Below are positions 25,272-35,277 of a stretch of 64,000 nt of DNA, one piece after another. The notes under the pieces were generated by a model, which searched no databases, was not told the DNA's origin, and was given only the letters and a program-made list of their open reading frames with translations. Every line of letters starts with the position of its first letter. Within the stretch, counting starts at the first letter, position 1. The position numbers were made by a program, and so were the translations under genes. The DNA is taken from NCBI GenBank assembly GCA_907163375.1, contig CAJQUW010006985.1:186001-250000 (forward strand). Reading direction: 5' to 3'. This stretch comes from Prostheceraeus crozeri. Lineage: Eukaryota > Platyhelminthes > Polycladida > Euryleptidae.

Positions 25272-25461
25272 GGAAATAGAACGCGGTCTCGCACTTCTTG
25301 GAATAAGCCCTTCGGAGGATATTGACATGGTAGCACAAATCAAGAAAGAAGTACGGAGACTGAATCGGAAGTCGAGAATCTGCGAACACATTGGAAGACT
25401 AGAGAATGCAGAGGAACATCGCCTACTGAGGAAGAAGATGATTGCTGAGAAACCGAAACTG
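25272..25461 (+). CDS. HEAT-repeat protein, exon 2 of those visible
   Basis: A 190-nt exon with acceptor CTTCACTTTCAG and donor GTGAGA (25462). Its first base completes Lys with AA of the exon at 6979-7168, and it ends on a full codon. The 63 codons read EIERGLALLGISPSED, MVAQIKKEVRRLNRKSR, ICEHIGRLENAEEH and RLLRKKMIAEKPKL: charged amphipathic helices with many Lys and Arg, consistent with a linker or capping helix after HEAT repeats. The perfect phase match across an 18.1-kb intron is the main support. The next exon is either 37703 or, as an alternative end, 27123, both in the required phase. Confidence 0.65.
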
Positions 25462-25630
25462 GTGAGAAGAAACATTTTTTCATTCTTATTCATGTGGAAT
25501 GAATTTTTCTGATTCATCATCAGCGATTCAAGACATTACTCATTGAAATATCGAATTCAATCTTGTGAAAATGATGGAGTAGCGCATATTGAATAGTGGA
25601 AAGCCTGCTATGCCAAAATAATGAGACGAA

Positions 25631-25646
25631 TGTGTGTGTGTGTGTT
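25631..25646. repeat. TG microsatellite
   Basis: Seven and a half TG units in a row. Confidence 0.9.
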
Positions 25647-25682
25647 GATAGAGATCATTTTGCATGCATGTAATGGGAGATC

Positions 25683-25871
25683 AAGGTTTGAACTCACTAC
25701 TCCTCCTTACTGGGCGGGGGATTGGACAATGCTGATATAGACTTTTCTGGGGCGTTGTAGCACTTTTAGTCCGATTGCCCTTCCTACCGACTTCCAATGA
25801 CAATTTCGGGGCTCGACCTCTGAACCAAAGGATCGCTAGGCCAAGCACTTGACCACTGTGCCACGGAGACC
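25683..25871 (-). mobile_element. tRNA-derived SINE, family A
   Basis: On the minus strand: GGTCTCCGTGGCACAGTGG (A box), AGGTCGAGCCCCG (B box), a body block GGAAGGGCAATCGGACTAAAA, then CCCAGTAAGGAGGAGTAGTGA. The same head and body recur at 29283, 35101 and 38767. It lies 220 bp downstream of exon 2, against the direction of the gene. Confidence 0.85.
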
Positions 25872-27122
25872 ATGCATGTAGCTGGAGAAGTAAAGGCAAA
25901 ATCAATGAATTCTCTCTGCAGCATCACAATACTGCCGATGTTCAGCATTGCTTCATTTATGACATTATAAGTGTTTGTGTCCCAACAAACTGGATATCGC
26001 TAAAATTAAGATAATGCACTTTAATTATTAACTAAACTCATCTGCAATCAAGACAAATCAGGAAAATATGTTTATTTGTAGTCCCAAAATGTGAGTTGTA
26101 TAACACTGACGGCTATGAAATGTAACACTTAACAATAAATTTGTTTTGAATAATTTTGTGTATTACTTTTTCAATTCCTTTTGAATAATTGCTCCATCTT
26201 AGTCTGCTTTTTACACTTGATTGACTGCTGATGGATTACCGTAAAGGTTCAAAAACTCATTAGGTAACCCTTGCTAACCAAAAGAGATTAGTACAAGATT
26301 TCGCTGTCGAATCAGGCTATCAGGTACTTTCCATCTATTTACACCATTGATCGAATATCGACACAGCGTGAAAATCTTTTCATCAATATAGAGAGAAGAA
26401 TTCTGCTAATTTTTACTTCTTATCAGATTCTCACACGCTGGTCAACTTTTTTCCTGTAGAGTTTCGATCAATGGCATGAATAGACGAAATGAAGCAGACG
26501 ATCAAGTCTCATAAGGATGTCATAGAAATGCACGCAGCCATCACTAAAAGAAAATTTGTGTCCCTATTAAGCGAAATATTGTCCTTTTAAAGCAATAAAG
26601 CATTATGTGTGTATATATTTTCGTAAAACATAATTTCTATTCTTATGTGATAAAATGACAGTTTTAGAGTGTTTGTATAAGTACGCACTGCTGTGCACAG
26701 CGAAATATCTCATTTTGACCATCAACAAAATTTTGTTTTTGACCGTGCAAATTTGTGAGAAGGAATAACTTGCGCCTAGTCGTATGTGTAATTCTAAGAA
26801 ACTACTAAATTGTGAAATTCAAAGTTTGAATCTGACGACGAACACGAGTAGAGGAGGGGCAGACATGTAGTAGAGGTAAGGTAAGAAGACGGGTGCATGT
26901 CAGGCTCTAATCGAAGACGCACATTACTTTGCGGAGAGGATAACGTCCCGATAAGCTGTCGTTATGTTTGAGGTACCTCTTTCCCGAAATTACAACTTGT
27001 CTCCCGAGGGAATCTCGAAGGGCCTCTACAATGCCGACAGCAAAGATGCGCACCTCAAATCCTTCTGTCATCTCCGATGTTCACTTTAATTCTTCTTTTC
27101 CTCCTCTTTTAATTCATTGCAG
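25872..27122. other. Intronic sequence
   Basis: No repeat recognised. The last 50 bp form a strong polypyrimidine tract ending ATTGCAG. Confidence 0.4.
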
Positions 27123-27191
27123 CTTCTTGAGGGCCGCTCTGAACTGAGATGTGCTGTTGTCAGGACTATCACAGGCACAAACTTCATCTGA
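27123..27191 (+). CDS. Possible alternative terminal exon of the HEAT gene
   Basis: After a long pyrimidine tract (TTCTTCTTTTCCTCCTCTTT then AATTCATTGCAG) a phase-0 frame reads LLEGRSELRCAVVRTITGTN FI and stops at 27189. Exon 2 ends in phase 0, so the join is in frame, and LLxGRSxLRxAVVRTI resembles a HEAT helix. Weak points: no AATAAA follows closely, it is short, and no good donor exists to let it be internal. It would give a shorter protein than the 37703 route. Confidence 0.3.
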   Translation, partial: LLEGRSELRCAVVRTITGTNFI

Positions 27192-27604
27192 CATGTGTTG
27201 TAGCGGAAGCAATCTCCGTAGAATAATGAAAATTAATCCTCAATACAGCACGGACTCACGGCAAGTTCGTACTCATCACTACTTTCAAATTTACAATCTG
27301 CAGCTAGCTTGATGACAATATCATAATGAGCTGATAGTCTCTGCTCAGGAGCGAATTTTGCTAGGAAAATGAGAAGTTAGATTTGGATCAACCGCAGTAA
27401 GAAGCATTCTGGTTGTGGCTGAATCTCAATGTCCATCGGACTTCAGACGGAGCAAGTTTGAACCTGGACCAGGCACATCGTTTGACAACAAAACTGCTGC
27501 ACCATCAAGTGAGCTCGGACATTAACACTAACTGCTTTACAGAGAAGAGCGGCCATATTGGGCTGAGGCGCTTCTTTAGAGTAGTGTTCATCTCATATAT
27601 TTGA

Positions 27605-28200
27605 GTAAATAATAATAACTGTATATTTATAGAGTACTGGGTGAGGTCATGGCGCAACAAAATCACACAACACGTCAGCGATTGCAGGAAATACTGTAGA
27701 ATATGTCTTCAAAGATATTTTAAAGGAGTGTAGGGATGCAGAGTTCCTCACGTCTCTTGGCAAGGAATTCTACAATGCGGATGCAGCATAGGAAAATGAT
27801 CTTTTTCCAAAGCGAGTCCGATGATTGCGAGACTCCAGAGTTCGGTCATCATCAGATGAACGCAACGATCCCCTAGGAACATATACGGATACGAGATGTG
27901 ACAAATAGGACGTACAAGAGCCCTGAAGAATCTTGTGCACAGTGACTCAAATTTTAAAACATATCCGTTGTCTGATACGAAGCCAGTGTAAATCAGAAAG
28001 ATGACACGATATGTGATCGTATTTCGGAATACGTATAATTAATCTTGCCGCATTGTTTTGAATTCCCTGTAGCTTATCCAGAAGATACGTTGGACAGTTG
28101 TATAGAATTGAATTACAGTAATCAATTTGAGAAAGAATAGTACTGCACACCACAGTTTTACACGCATCCGTTGATAAAAAAACACAAGTTTCAAAAGTCC
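27605..28200 (-). mobile_element. L2-like LINE, 3' end
   Basis: Minus-strand frames read TDACKTVVCSTILSQIDYCN, then SILYNCPTYLLDKLQGIQN, AARLII.IPKYDHI and DLHWLRIRQRI.FKI. After a frame change come PRGSLRSSDD, the GKRSFSYAA region and NSLPRDV.NS.SLHSFKISL. This is the standard C-terminus of L2-clade reverse transcriptases in the right order. The 3' UTR ends near 27605 in an ATT-rich tail. At least one frame change and one stop show it is inactive. The RT catalytic core is missing (5' truncation, normal for LINEs). Confidence 0.88.
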
Positions 28201-29282
28201 TATGCCTCTAACCTATTCATGAATGATAGGCCATGTAAAAATCAGCTTTGATCGACCCGGAACTGCATCCTGAATTTCTCTACGTGATGTTGATCGAGAG
28301 AGCATTAGCGCTACAAAGACGGGTAAGCAGTTCACAAAAAAATTACTTGAAAATATGAATATTTATATAAGCAGGGTGACTTTGAAGTTGTATTAAGGTA
28401 AGTATTAATCATTTCAGTTATAGATATTCATTCAGTGACTATAATGTCGCATCAAGAAAATCTAAAACAGTTTTTACTCAAGTTGCTATTTCCAAAAACT
28501 AAGAAAATGTTGTTTAAGTGATAATTGTCAAATTTACACTCTTTACTTCATCTACCTCCAAGATATCAGGGTATATTTTGTCATGTAGATAGTAGAAGAA
28601 GGAAGCTCGTCAAAATTGGTTGTACTATTATTGTAGAAATTTTCAGTTTCTCTTATCTTAATGAGCTTTCAAAGTTTACTTGTGGTAGAGGAAAGAACAT
28701 TTATGGCTCAAGTCCATCCCAGCTTTTCCTATCAGTGCTGAATAAATGGAACCACATTGTTATATGGTGTTAACTATAGTTTCGTGTCATTCATAAACAA
28801 TTTCTTAACGTTCATTTTTCTGTCGCAATGATTTAAAACCTTTGGTATGGGTTTACGCACAAGCTTTGATATGTTCTCTAAAGTGTGCATATTTGCTAGT
28901 GTATTTTAATCGATTTTTCTAAATATCTTGCAATTCGTTGAAAAAATTGGCTTTCAAATTTTCCAAATTTGTTTGATTGAAAATGCTTCAGCCACAGAAT
29001 CAAAGAGCTGGCTCGTTCAACATCGCACAGAAGACAGATGCGGTAAACAGCAGTATTAGCAAATTGCGGAAATCAAAGATTCTGATAGTGCAAGATCCAT
29101 TGAATGCTTCTGCTTATTGGTGAAGAAATTTCAACTCACCATGAAACCTGACGAATGCAGTATTGCAACTTAACATTTTGAGTGAGCTGCTTTCAGCATT
29201 AAAATATTAAATTTTAGATATTTGGCAACATGTAAAAATAATTTTGCATCATTATGCTGGTGGTCTAGCGTCTGGTACCAGT
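28201..29282. other. Intronic sequence, nothing recognised
   Basis: AT-rich; an 82-codon frame at 28525 has no recognisable motif. Confidence 0.4.
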
Positions 29283-29925
29283 GGTCTCCACGGCACAGTG
29301 GTTGCGTGCTTGGCCTAGCGATCTTCCGGTCCATAGGTCGAGCCCCGAAGGTGTCATTGGAAGTCGTCACGAAGGACATCCGGACCATAGAGGTATATTA
29401 GGTAGAGTAGCAACTCAGCATTTATTAAATGGGTACACATCACCATGCAGATTCAAGAAGTGAAACAGAAATTTAGTGAATCATAAATTCATGCCGATGA
29501 AAATTGAATTAAAAATTTGAAATTTCAGCCACGACAGCACAATAAGATCTCAACTTTTTCATGAAGACTTCCATTATAATGTCGTTCATTAGATTTTCTA
29601 TCATCAGCTTTACTTCCGCATAGCTATGATGCTTGTTAGTAAATATTCATTCCTTTTGATATCCAACTTGTTTCATACTACTTATAAAGGGGCGACATGT
29701 TGGTAGTATGTCAATTGGCAAAAATTTAGCTTTTTCAAAACTGTTCAAATAATTTTTTTGGACTGCAGGAAAATAATCTCCTCAAAAAACTAAATCTTTT
29801 CATATAAAAAATTTTCACTGTATACAGATACTTTTTGAGTCGACAATCTACCTACATATACTTACTCTATGATCCGGACTAGAAGATCACAACGCTCCAG
29901 ATGAAAGTCTGACTGTGTGAACCCT
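29283..29925 (+). mobile_element. SINE family A copy split by a hAT-like MITE
   Basis: The head GGTCTCCACGGCACAGTGG and B box GGTCGAGCCCCG are followed by GGAAGTCGTCACGAAGGAC. The SINE is cut at ATCCGGAC (29378-29385) and resumes at 29880 with TAGAAGATCACAACGCTCC. Removing the MITE and one ATCCGGAC gives the same order as in the uninterrupted copies (GGGCATCCGGACTAAAAGATC). Confidence 0.85.
29386..29871 (+). mobile_element. hAT-like MITE, family H1, 486 bp
   Basis: Starts CATAGAGGTATATTAGGTAG and ends TACTTACTCTATG, inverted repeats of one another. It is flanked by the perfect 8-bp duplication ATCCGGAC (29378-29385, 29872-29879). The interior matches the 3' two thirds of the copies at 58763 and 60129; a central part is deleted. 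No coding capacity. Confidence 0.92.
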
Positions 29926-30486
29926 TTAATGACCTTCTATATGACTAAGTACATATAGCAGAGATATTGCATCAAAAAAATGAACAAATAATAGGCTAAA
30001 TTTGTGTTTCTTACAACGTCTTAGTTGTTCCCAGTAATTGCATGTTGTCAGAGTTTATTGCTCACTTCTGGACATGATATAAATACCGTGATCTGACTGC
30101 TTGGTAATTTGCGTCTCTATTTTCATCATAAAGGATGGGAAAGTTTTGACCTCATGGGTAATGCTGCAACAATGCGATAAATTCGTATTTGATTAAAAGA
30201 TAATAAAATCAAAAGTTCATCTTCAATCTGTGCATCTGAGTTGGCGGCGCTAAATGTCGGCGAATATGTCACTGACACAGAAATATCTCTTTGATCCGGA
30301 GTCTGTCAAATGCCAACACTTTCCCAAATTTTCCCATCCATCTTTCTCATCCTCATTCAACAAGAATAATGACAAGCATCTGGGGTGTGTCTCTGCTTCC
30401 ATTCTTAGTCCAGTCCTTTGTTCTAACCGCCACAGTCTCAATTCACTGTCCGCAGTCTGTGAAATTCCCACGACGTCTGTAATAAG
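29926..30486. other. Intronic sequence, nothing recognised
   Basis: AT-rich; no repeats noticed. Confidence 0.4.
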
Positions 30487-30565
30487 CCGGCGTCAGCTCA
30501 CTGATGCCACAGCGATACGAAATGGATCCGTCTCTAACGGACAGACATGCGCTAAACCACAGCGT
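30487..30565 (-). repeat. Possible tRNA-like SINE head
   Basis: Minus-strand reading GTCACGCTGTGGTTTAGCGC resembles an A-box region and ATTTCGTATCG a decayed B box, with a small AGACGG stem between. Only a weak similarity. Confidence 0.3.
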
Positions 30566-30764
30566 GACTGACTGGCATTGAGGAAGGCGTCCAACTGCCA
30601 AGTGATGGTGAAAGGAAATTGATGGCTGCACTCTGCCCAACTCAATTACATTTCAAATCCAAGTTGACGCTTAGAAAGTTCCTGAGATGTATCTATTGTG
30701 TTCATTGTTTCGAAATATCAGAGATATCAGAGCATTATTCAGCTCGAATGATGAAGTTTTCGTG

Positions 30765-30915
30765 TCCGGCCGGTTGGTTTAGGAGCTAGAGCGAACAATG
30801 ATCGATCAAACGATTCGAGTCCATCCTGAAAAGGACATGCACAGTCATTCGGATGAATAATCGAGAGATAGCAGCGGATGCAGATAACATGCTTGAAATA
30901 AAAGGACGCCAACGA
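30765..30915 (+). repeat. tRNA-derived SINE-like sequence
   Basis: GGTTGGTTTAGGAGCTAGAGC fits an A box and GATTCGAGTCC is an almost perfect B box at the expected distance. A body of about 100 bp follows (GGACATGCACAGTC). No second copy seen in the window. Confidence 0.5.
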
Positions 30916-30977
30916 ACTTCTGTGCGACTTAATAGTAATAGAAATACATTCTGAATAGTCTTCATTCGCTTGCGTAT

Positions 30978-31515
30978 TGCACTGAAAGCACAGATTTAGA
31001 TTGCATCACTTTACTAGAAGTACAAACTGATTCAAAACGATGGCACATTACTAGGTGGGTGCCATTAACGATGGTTACTAAGTGGGCAAAAAGAAATTTT
31101 TAACACCTTGCAGAGATTGGAAAAATAGTTGTGCGCCACCTGCTGATTGATGTGATTTCCTTCAAAATGCTCCGATCGGTACGATTCCTTCAGATTCAAA
31201 GAATTCAAATCATTGCGCAAAAGTTTTCTCAATAATGTTGGTTCCTCCGATTATTATTAAAAAAGTTAGCAGGCGTACGAAAAAAACGTTCACAAACCTT
31301 TCTGTAGAACTTGACATCGACTGTGTCTCTTTGCTGTGTGATCCGGTTGATAACAGTCACTGAAACTTCGCACAATTTGGCGTGTTTACTGTTGAACTGG
31401 CTGCTCATTGTTCGATTGCGATGGCATTATGTCAGCAGATTGTGCCATTTCATTAACATTACATGTTTCAATGTTTCTCTTCTAGTCAAACAGAAGAAGA
31501 GATGACCTGTCTAAC
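30978..31515 (+). repeat. Interspersed repeat D, copy 1
   Basis: Shares an ordered series of blocks with the copies near 39916 and 52447: GAAAGCACAG.TTAGAT, TTCAAAACGATGGCA, AGTGGGCAAAAAG, ACCTTGCAGAGAT.GGAAAAA, CAAAGTGCTTCGATTG-like, CATAATGTTGG, ATTATTAAA, TAGCAGGCGTACGAAAA. Nature unknown: no TIRs, tRNA head or RT motif was found. Confidence 0.7.
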
Positions 31516-31938
31516 TCTGTGACTGAAAGTCTTTAAAACGCCACTACTATCGCCACAATTATTTCAAGATTCGAACAATCCAAATCATTGCGCATAATTG
31601 CTGTTAATAAGTATCCATGTCTGATCAACGGTTTGGGCTGGAAGTTTGTTTTCAACTCCTCTTCTTGAAAAGTGTTTTCAACTGTCAGAAATAGGGACAA
31701 GAAAAGTGCCTGAGTGATCATCAACTAAAACATCATACCGCTGAAATTATGGACATTAATTATTTCAACTGTATGATTTTGGATACACAGAAATCGGCGA
31801 TATCCACTAAGACGGCTGAATCTCGCCGGATTGCGTCGAAAAAGTCAAATTTGATGAATAGACGTCATGAGCTAGTGTGAGTGAGATACTGAATCCGAAA
31901 CCAAAGTATATATACATGTATAACCCTTGTCATGTACA
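31516..31938. other. Intronic sequence, nothing recognised
   Basis: AT-rich; no feature besides the ribozyme-like motif that begins at 31939. Confidence 0.4.
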
Positions 31939-31968
31939 CTTGAAGCAGTCTGTAAGACGAAACGCGTC
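31939..31968 (+). ncRNA. Degenerate hammerhead-like motif
   Basis: A perfect 4-bp hairpin GTCT-GTA-AGAC (31948-31958) is followed by GAAAC, GC and GTC, the order of helix II, the GAAA box and the cleavage triplet in small hammerheads of Penelope-like elements. The upstream box reads CTTGAAGCA instead of CTGANGA, so it would not be active as it stands. Downstream AATAAAA is present. Confidence 0.35.
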
Positions 31969-32469
31969 GGGTTGTCTTTGTTTTAACGGAATAAAACCGC
32001 TTGACATAACTTTTTGATTTTCACCTGACAATGGCGAAATTAAAGGACCTCCCGTAACAGTCTCTAATGAATTATAAGAAAAGAGAGAGAACACAATTAT
32101 TTTATCAAAGTGAAAATACAGATTTTTGTAATGCACCTCCGCTAGCTGACATTAGATCACTAGAGATGGAGATTTGCATCATGACCTGATGCAATCTGAA
32201 CCTTCGCTAAGCAGGCAAGACCGAGAAATACAGGCCCATTAGCAAGTCTTGTGGACATGGACACCCTATCCTAAAGTTATTAACAGTTGACCTCCGCTCC
32301 ACTGTAGAGTGAAGGTATATTCGACAATTCACAATCAGTGTAGAATTCTTAATAAGTCCAGAAAAGTTGACGAAGGAACTGCAGATGTTGGGAATTCAGC
32401 TCTGTTTGCATGGTCCCATGCTCAGCGTAAGCTTCATGGCTTAAGGTTTGGAGCACCAGGTTGTCTGGC

Positions 32470-33112
32470 TTCCCGATGTGGTACTTGTGAATTATCTCCT
32501 TCCAGGTTTTCAAATTTGTCTAAAATCTGCAAAAATGAATTAATCGCTACCAAACTTCAGGTAAACGTACTTATGCATATTTTCTACCCACATACAAAAA
32601 TTCATGCAGATTGGACCAGTGCTTTTTGCATTGGAGATGATAACGTGAAATGTAGCGATGCCAGCTGCTTGATCTGACTTCGTCTGTTCGACGCGCTTTT
32701 GTTGCTCGTGTGTGCATTGTTCTCTCTCCCTCTTCGTCTCATCCACTGTTATTTGAAATCTTCCCATGGCCACTATCTTGCCACGCCTTTCTTAAGTTAG
32801 TGTAAGGAATGTGGCCTGGTCATTATCAATTCACGATTTATCGGGAATAACTTTGTTGACCTCAAGTGCTTTCTGCTCAGCCGATGACGTCACAAGAAAT
32901 CAGATCAAGCTGTAGACATCGCTACCCTTCAAGTTATCGCCCCTAATTCAAAAACTAGTTGTCCGATTTGCACAAATTTTGGCATGTGAGTAGAAAGTGG
33001 CATCACTTACGTGTGCCTTATGTTTTGTGACGATTGATCCATTTCTACGGATTTTAGGCAAATTTGAAAACGTGGGGTGAGATAACCCATAAGTACCCCC
33101 GATGTATGCATG
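32470..33112. repeat. Fold-back element F, about 640 bp
   Basis: The left arm (32470-32685) and right arm (32895-33112) are diverged reverse complements. They share the blocks GTTTTCAAATTTG, CTAAAATC, CCAAAATTTGTGCA-like and GATAACTTGAA.GTAGCGATG, and CAGCTTGATCTGA next to the 200-bp loop. Open frames on both strands here arise from the arms. No terminal duplication identified; older than the 2584 palindrome. Confidence 0.75.
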
Positions 33113-33164
33113 GTCGGTATTCAGGTCATTCTTTACCAATTAGGGTCTATTCTTTGTTTGCAGT

Positions 33165-33218
33165 TAGGTTTGAACCATTTACCTCCTGATTGCTGATCAA
33201 CCACTGAAACATGGGATC
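33165..33218 (-). repeat. tRNA-like SINE head
   Basis: Minus strand: GTTTCAGTGGTTGATCAGC (A-box-like) and GGTTCAAACC (perfect B box, 33167-33176), correctly spaced. It sits 50 bp from the fold-back F end. Confidence 0.45.
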
Positions 33219-33235
33219 ACTGATGCACAATGCTC

Positions 33236-34227
33236 TTAATTAACTAGTGGACAGTTAAAATGACAGCCGGGTAGCGAGAACACATCTATCTGCAATGTGG
33301 CTGGATGAAGCATCTGAAAATCAGACACTCACAACATTAGAATTGCACATGAAATCTCACTCATTAATCTGATTTAATAAAACATGCTAAGAGACTAAAC
33401 TACATCAAAGATCCACACTCCAATTAGAATTCACATTTCCAATTGCTAATACAATTTTCCAAATCAATTTTCAATGGTTGCTGTTGTTAGACTATCCCTA
33501 ATTTCTAGACAAATGTTTCAGTGGAATTAAGCTTTCAAACGGATTTTACATATAAGATAAGAGGAAAAAGGAACGATTCTGCAGGTGAAAATCATCCGCT
33601 GTTTGTTAAGGAGATAGATGAAGAGAAGAAGGCAATTAGTCGGCAGTATAGCGCATCCTGGATGAGCATTCCCAAGAGAAGCTAATGAAATAGGATGTAG
33701 AAAAAGCTGGTGAGAATGCAAGTCTTATAGAATTGGGAGGCACTGAGCAATGGTTTGACAATGATTTTTAACGGACTAATTGCTAGTTGTGAATGCAACT
33801 CACGACAGTTTGAGGTGAATACGGATGAGGAGGCAGGAACAGAAAAGACAGAAGTAGACGGCGATGGATGCTTGTGAGAATGCCTGCACACATATTAATT
33901 AAAACATTAGAGAGCGCGTGTAGAGTTTTGCATAAATTCCTTTAATCAGATGAATAAAGGGGAATGAAGGTGAAACTGAACTTTTTTCGCATTGCGGTCA
34001 ATTCAAACCAAAATGATTAAGCTATTCTTCTTTTCTAAATATATCTTGATTTCGTAATTAGGATAAACGGCAAGTATTCGATAAAGCCTTACAATTTCGA
34101 TTTATGTTTCAAAATCTAGGCATTGAGAAAAGCAGGATTGCCAAACATCCGTCTTTTACACGCATTATCCGATTTTATATTTCTACTGCGTTTGGTTGGG
34201 CTAAGAGGGATTATCTAAAGAACAAAT
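33236..34227. other. Intronic sequence, nothing recognised
   Basis: AT-rich; no repeat or coding signal. Confidence 0.4.
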
Positions 34228-34235
34228 CTGAGTGG

Positions 34236-34867
34236 CAGGGATCGCAGCGGTTTAAATTTTCGCTTAATCGGTTAACCGAAAAATTATGCCAAAATCAGTC
34301 AAAAAGCTTAACTAAAGCAATTGAGAACATTTAGCGATTGACGTTTTATGATGAATCTTTGTTAAATGATAAATAAATATAAGATTGTCATTTCTTGATT
34401 TATGAGAGAACTGTCGCGGTCATAATGAGCCCTGAGTTTTTTCTGAGTCACTGTCTAGTTTTGTAAAATAATTCCAAACCCACGACATTTCAGAACAGCT
34501 ATGAGAGCGTAGCTTTGAACAAGTTAGAATCAATGGAATTGATCTAGGGCTACTAAATGAAAGTATACATGCGTTTATGGCGATGAAAAACTTCCCTAGT
34601 AGTCTAGAATAATAGAGCAAGACGTCAGACAATTTGATGGCGATACTTGATTGGCTGTCTGCCTGTCTGAGTTTGTACGCGCGCTTGTCCGACGTTTTGG
34701 ATGTGAAGATCATAAATATACAACATACTTGGTTTATAATGGACTAGTGTTAGGATGCTTGGTTGAATTTTCATAAAAAATAAATATTTCTATTTAACCG
34801 CGGTTAAGCGGTTAGCGTAAATTAACCGGTTAAGGATAATTTAACCAGTCAACCGCTGCAATCCCTG
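34236..34867. mobile_element. hAT-like nonautonomous element, 632 bp (family H4)
   Basis: TIRs start CAGGGATCGCAGCGGTT and, inverted at the right end, CAGGGATTGCAGCGGTT. They continue into TTAACCGG-rich subterminal repeats on both sides. A perfect 8-bp duplication CTGAGTGG flanks it (34228-34235, 34868-34875). CAGGG ends plus 8-bp TSD are diagnostic of hAT. No transposase frame; the interior is AT-rich. Confidence 0.93.
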
Positions 34868-35100
34868 CTGAGTGGGAATCCTAGAAAATGTGAAATAAGT
34901 TAATATTGTTGTTCAATATTACTAAAGCTATTGTGAAGAGCACTGTTTTTTCTATGATGTTGTATGCGGCTAAAATGACCACGTTTGACGCCTAGTATGT
35001 ACCACAGATGAAACAGTTGCTCAATGCGTGTGATTCTCCAGTTGTATAATCAAAATATTCAGATGGACGCATGAGACTTCATGCAAAATATAATGATGAT

Positions 35101-35262
35101 GGTTTAAGGTCACTACTCCCCATACTGGGGGCTTGGACGGTGGAGCGTTGCGATCTTTTAGTCCGGATGCCCTTCCTGACGACTTCCTATGACACTCTCG
35201 GGGTTCGACCTCTGAACCGAAAGATAGCTAGGCCAAGCACTTAACCACTGTGCCACGGAGAC
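35101..35262 (-). mobile_element. tRNA-derived SINE, family A
   Basis: Minus strand: GTCTCCGTGGCACAGTGG, GTTAAGTGCTTGGCCTAGC, B box GGTCGAACCCCG, body GGAAGGGCATCCGGACTAAA and CCCAGTATGGGGAGTAGTGA. It is flanked by TTCATGCAAAATATA (35078-35092) and TTCATGCAATATATG (35263-35277), a near-perfect duplication of about 15 bp as expected for LINE-driven insertion. Confidence 0.88.
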
Positions 35263-35277
35263 TTCATGCAATATATG

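Noticed and set aside
30254-30571. 105-codon plus-strand frame
   Set aside because: Overlaps a tRNA-like sequence and a second open frame on the other strand; no splice sites or domain.
32309-32677. 122-codon frame overlapping fold-back F
   Set aside because: Its similarity to a minus-strand frame at 32948 is explained by the inverted arms; no independent coding evidence.
32882-32892. TGACGTCA-type site inside fold-back F
   Set aside because: Lies in the loop of a repeat element; no promoter context.
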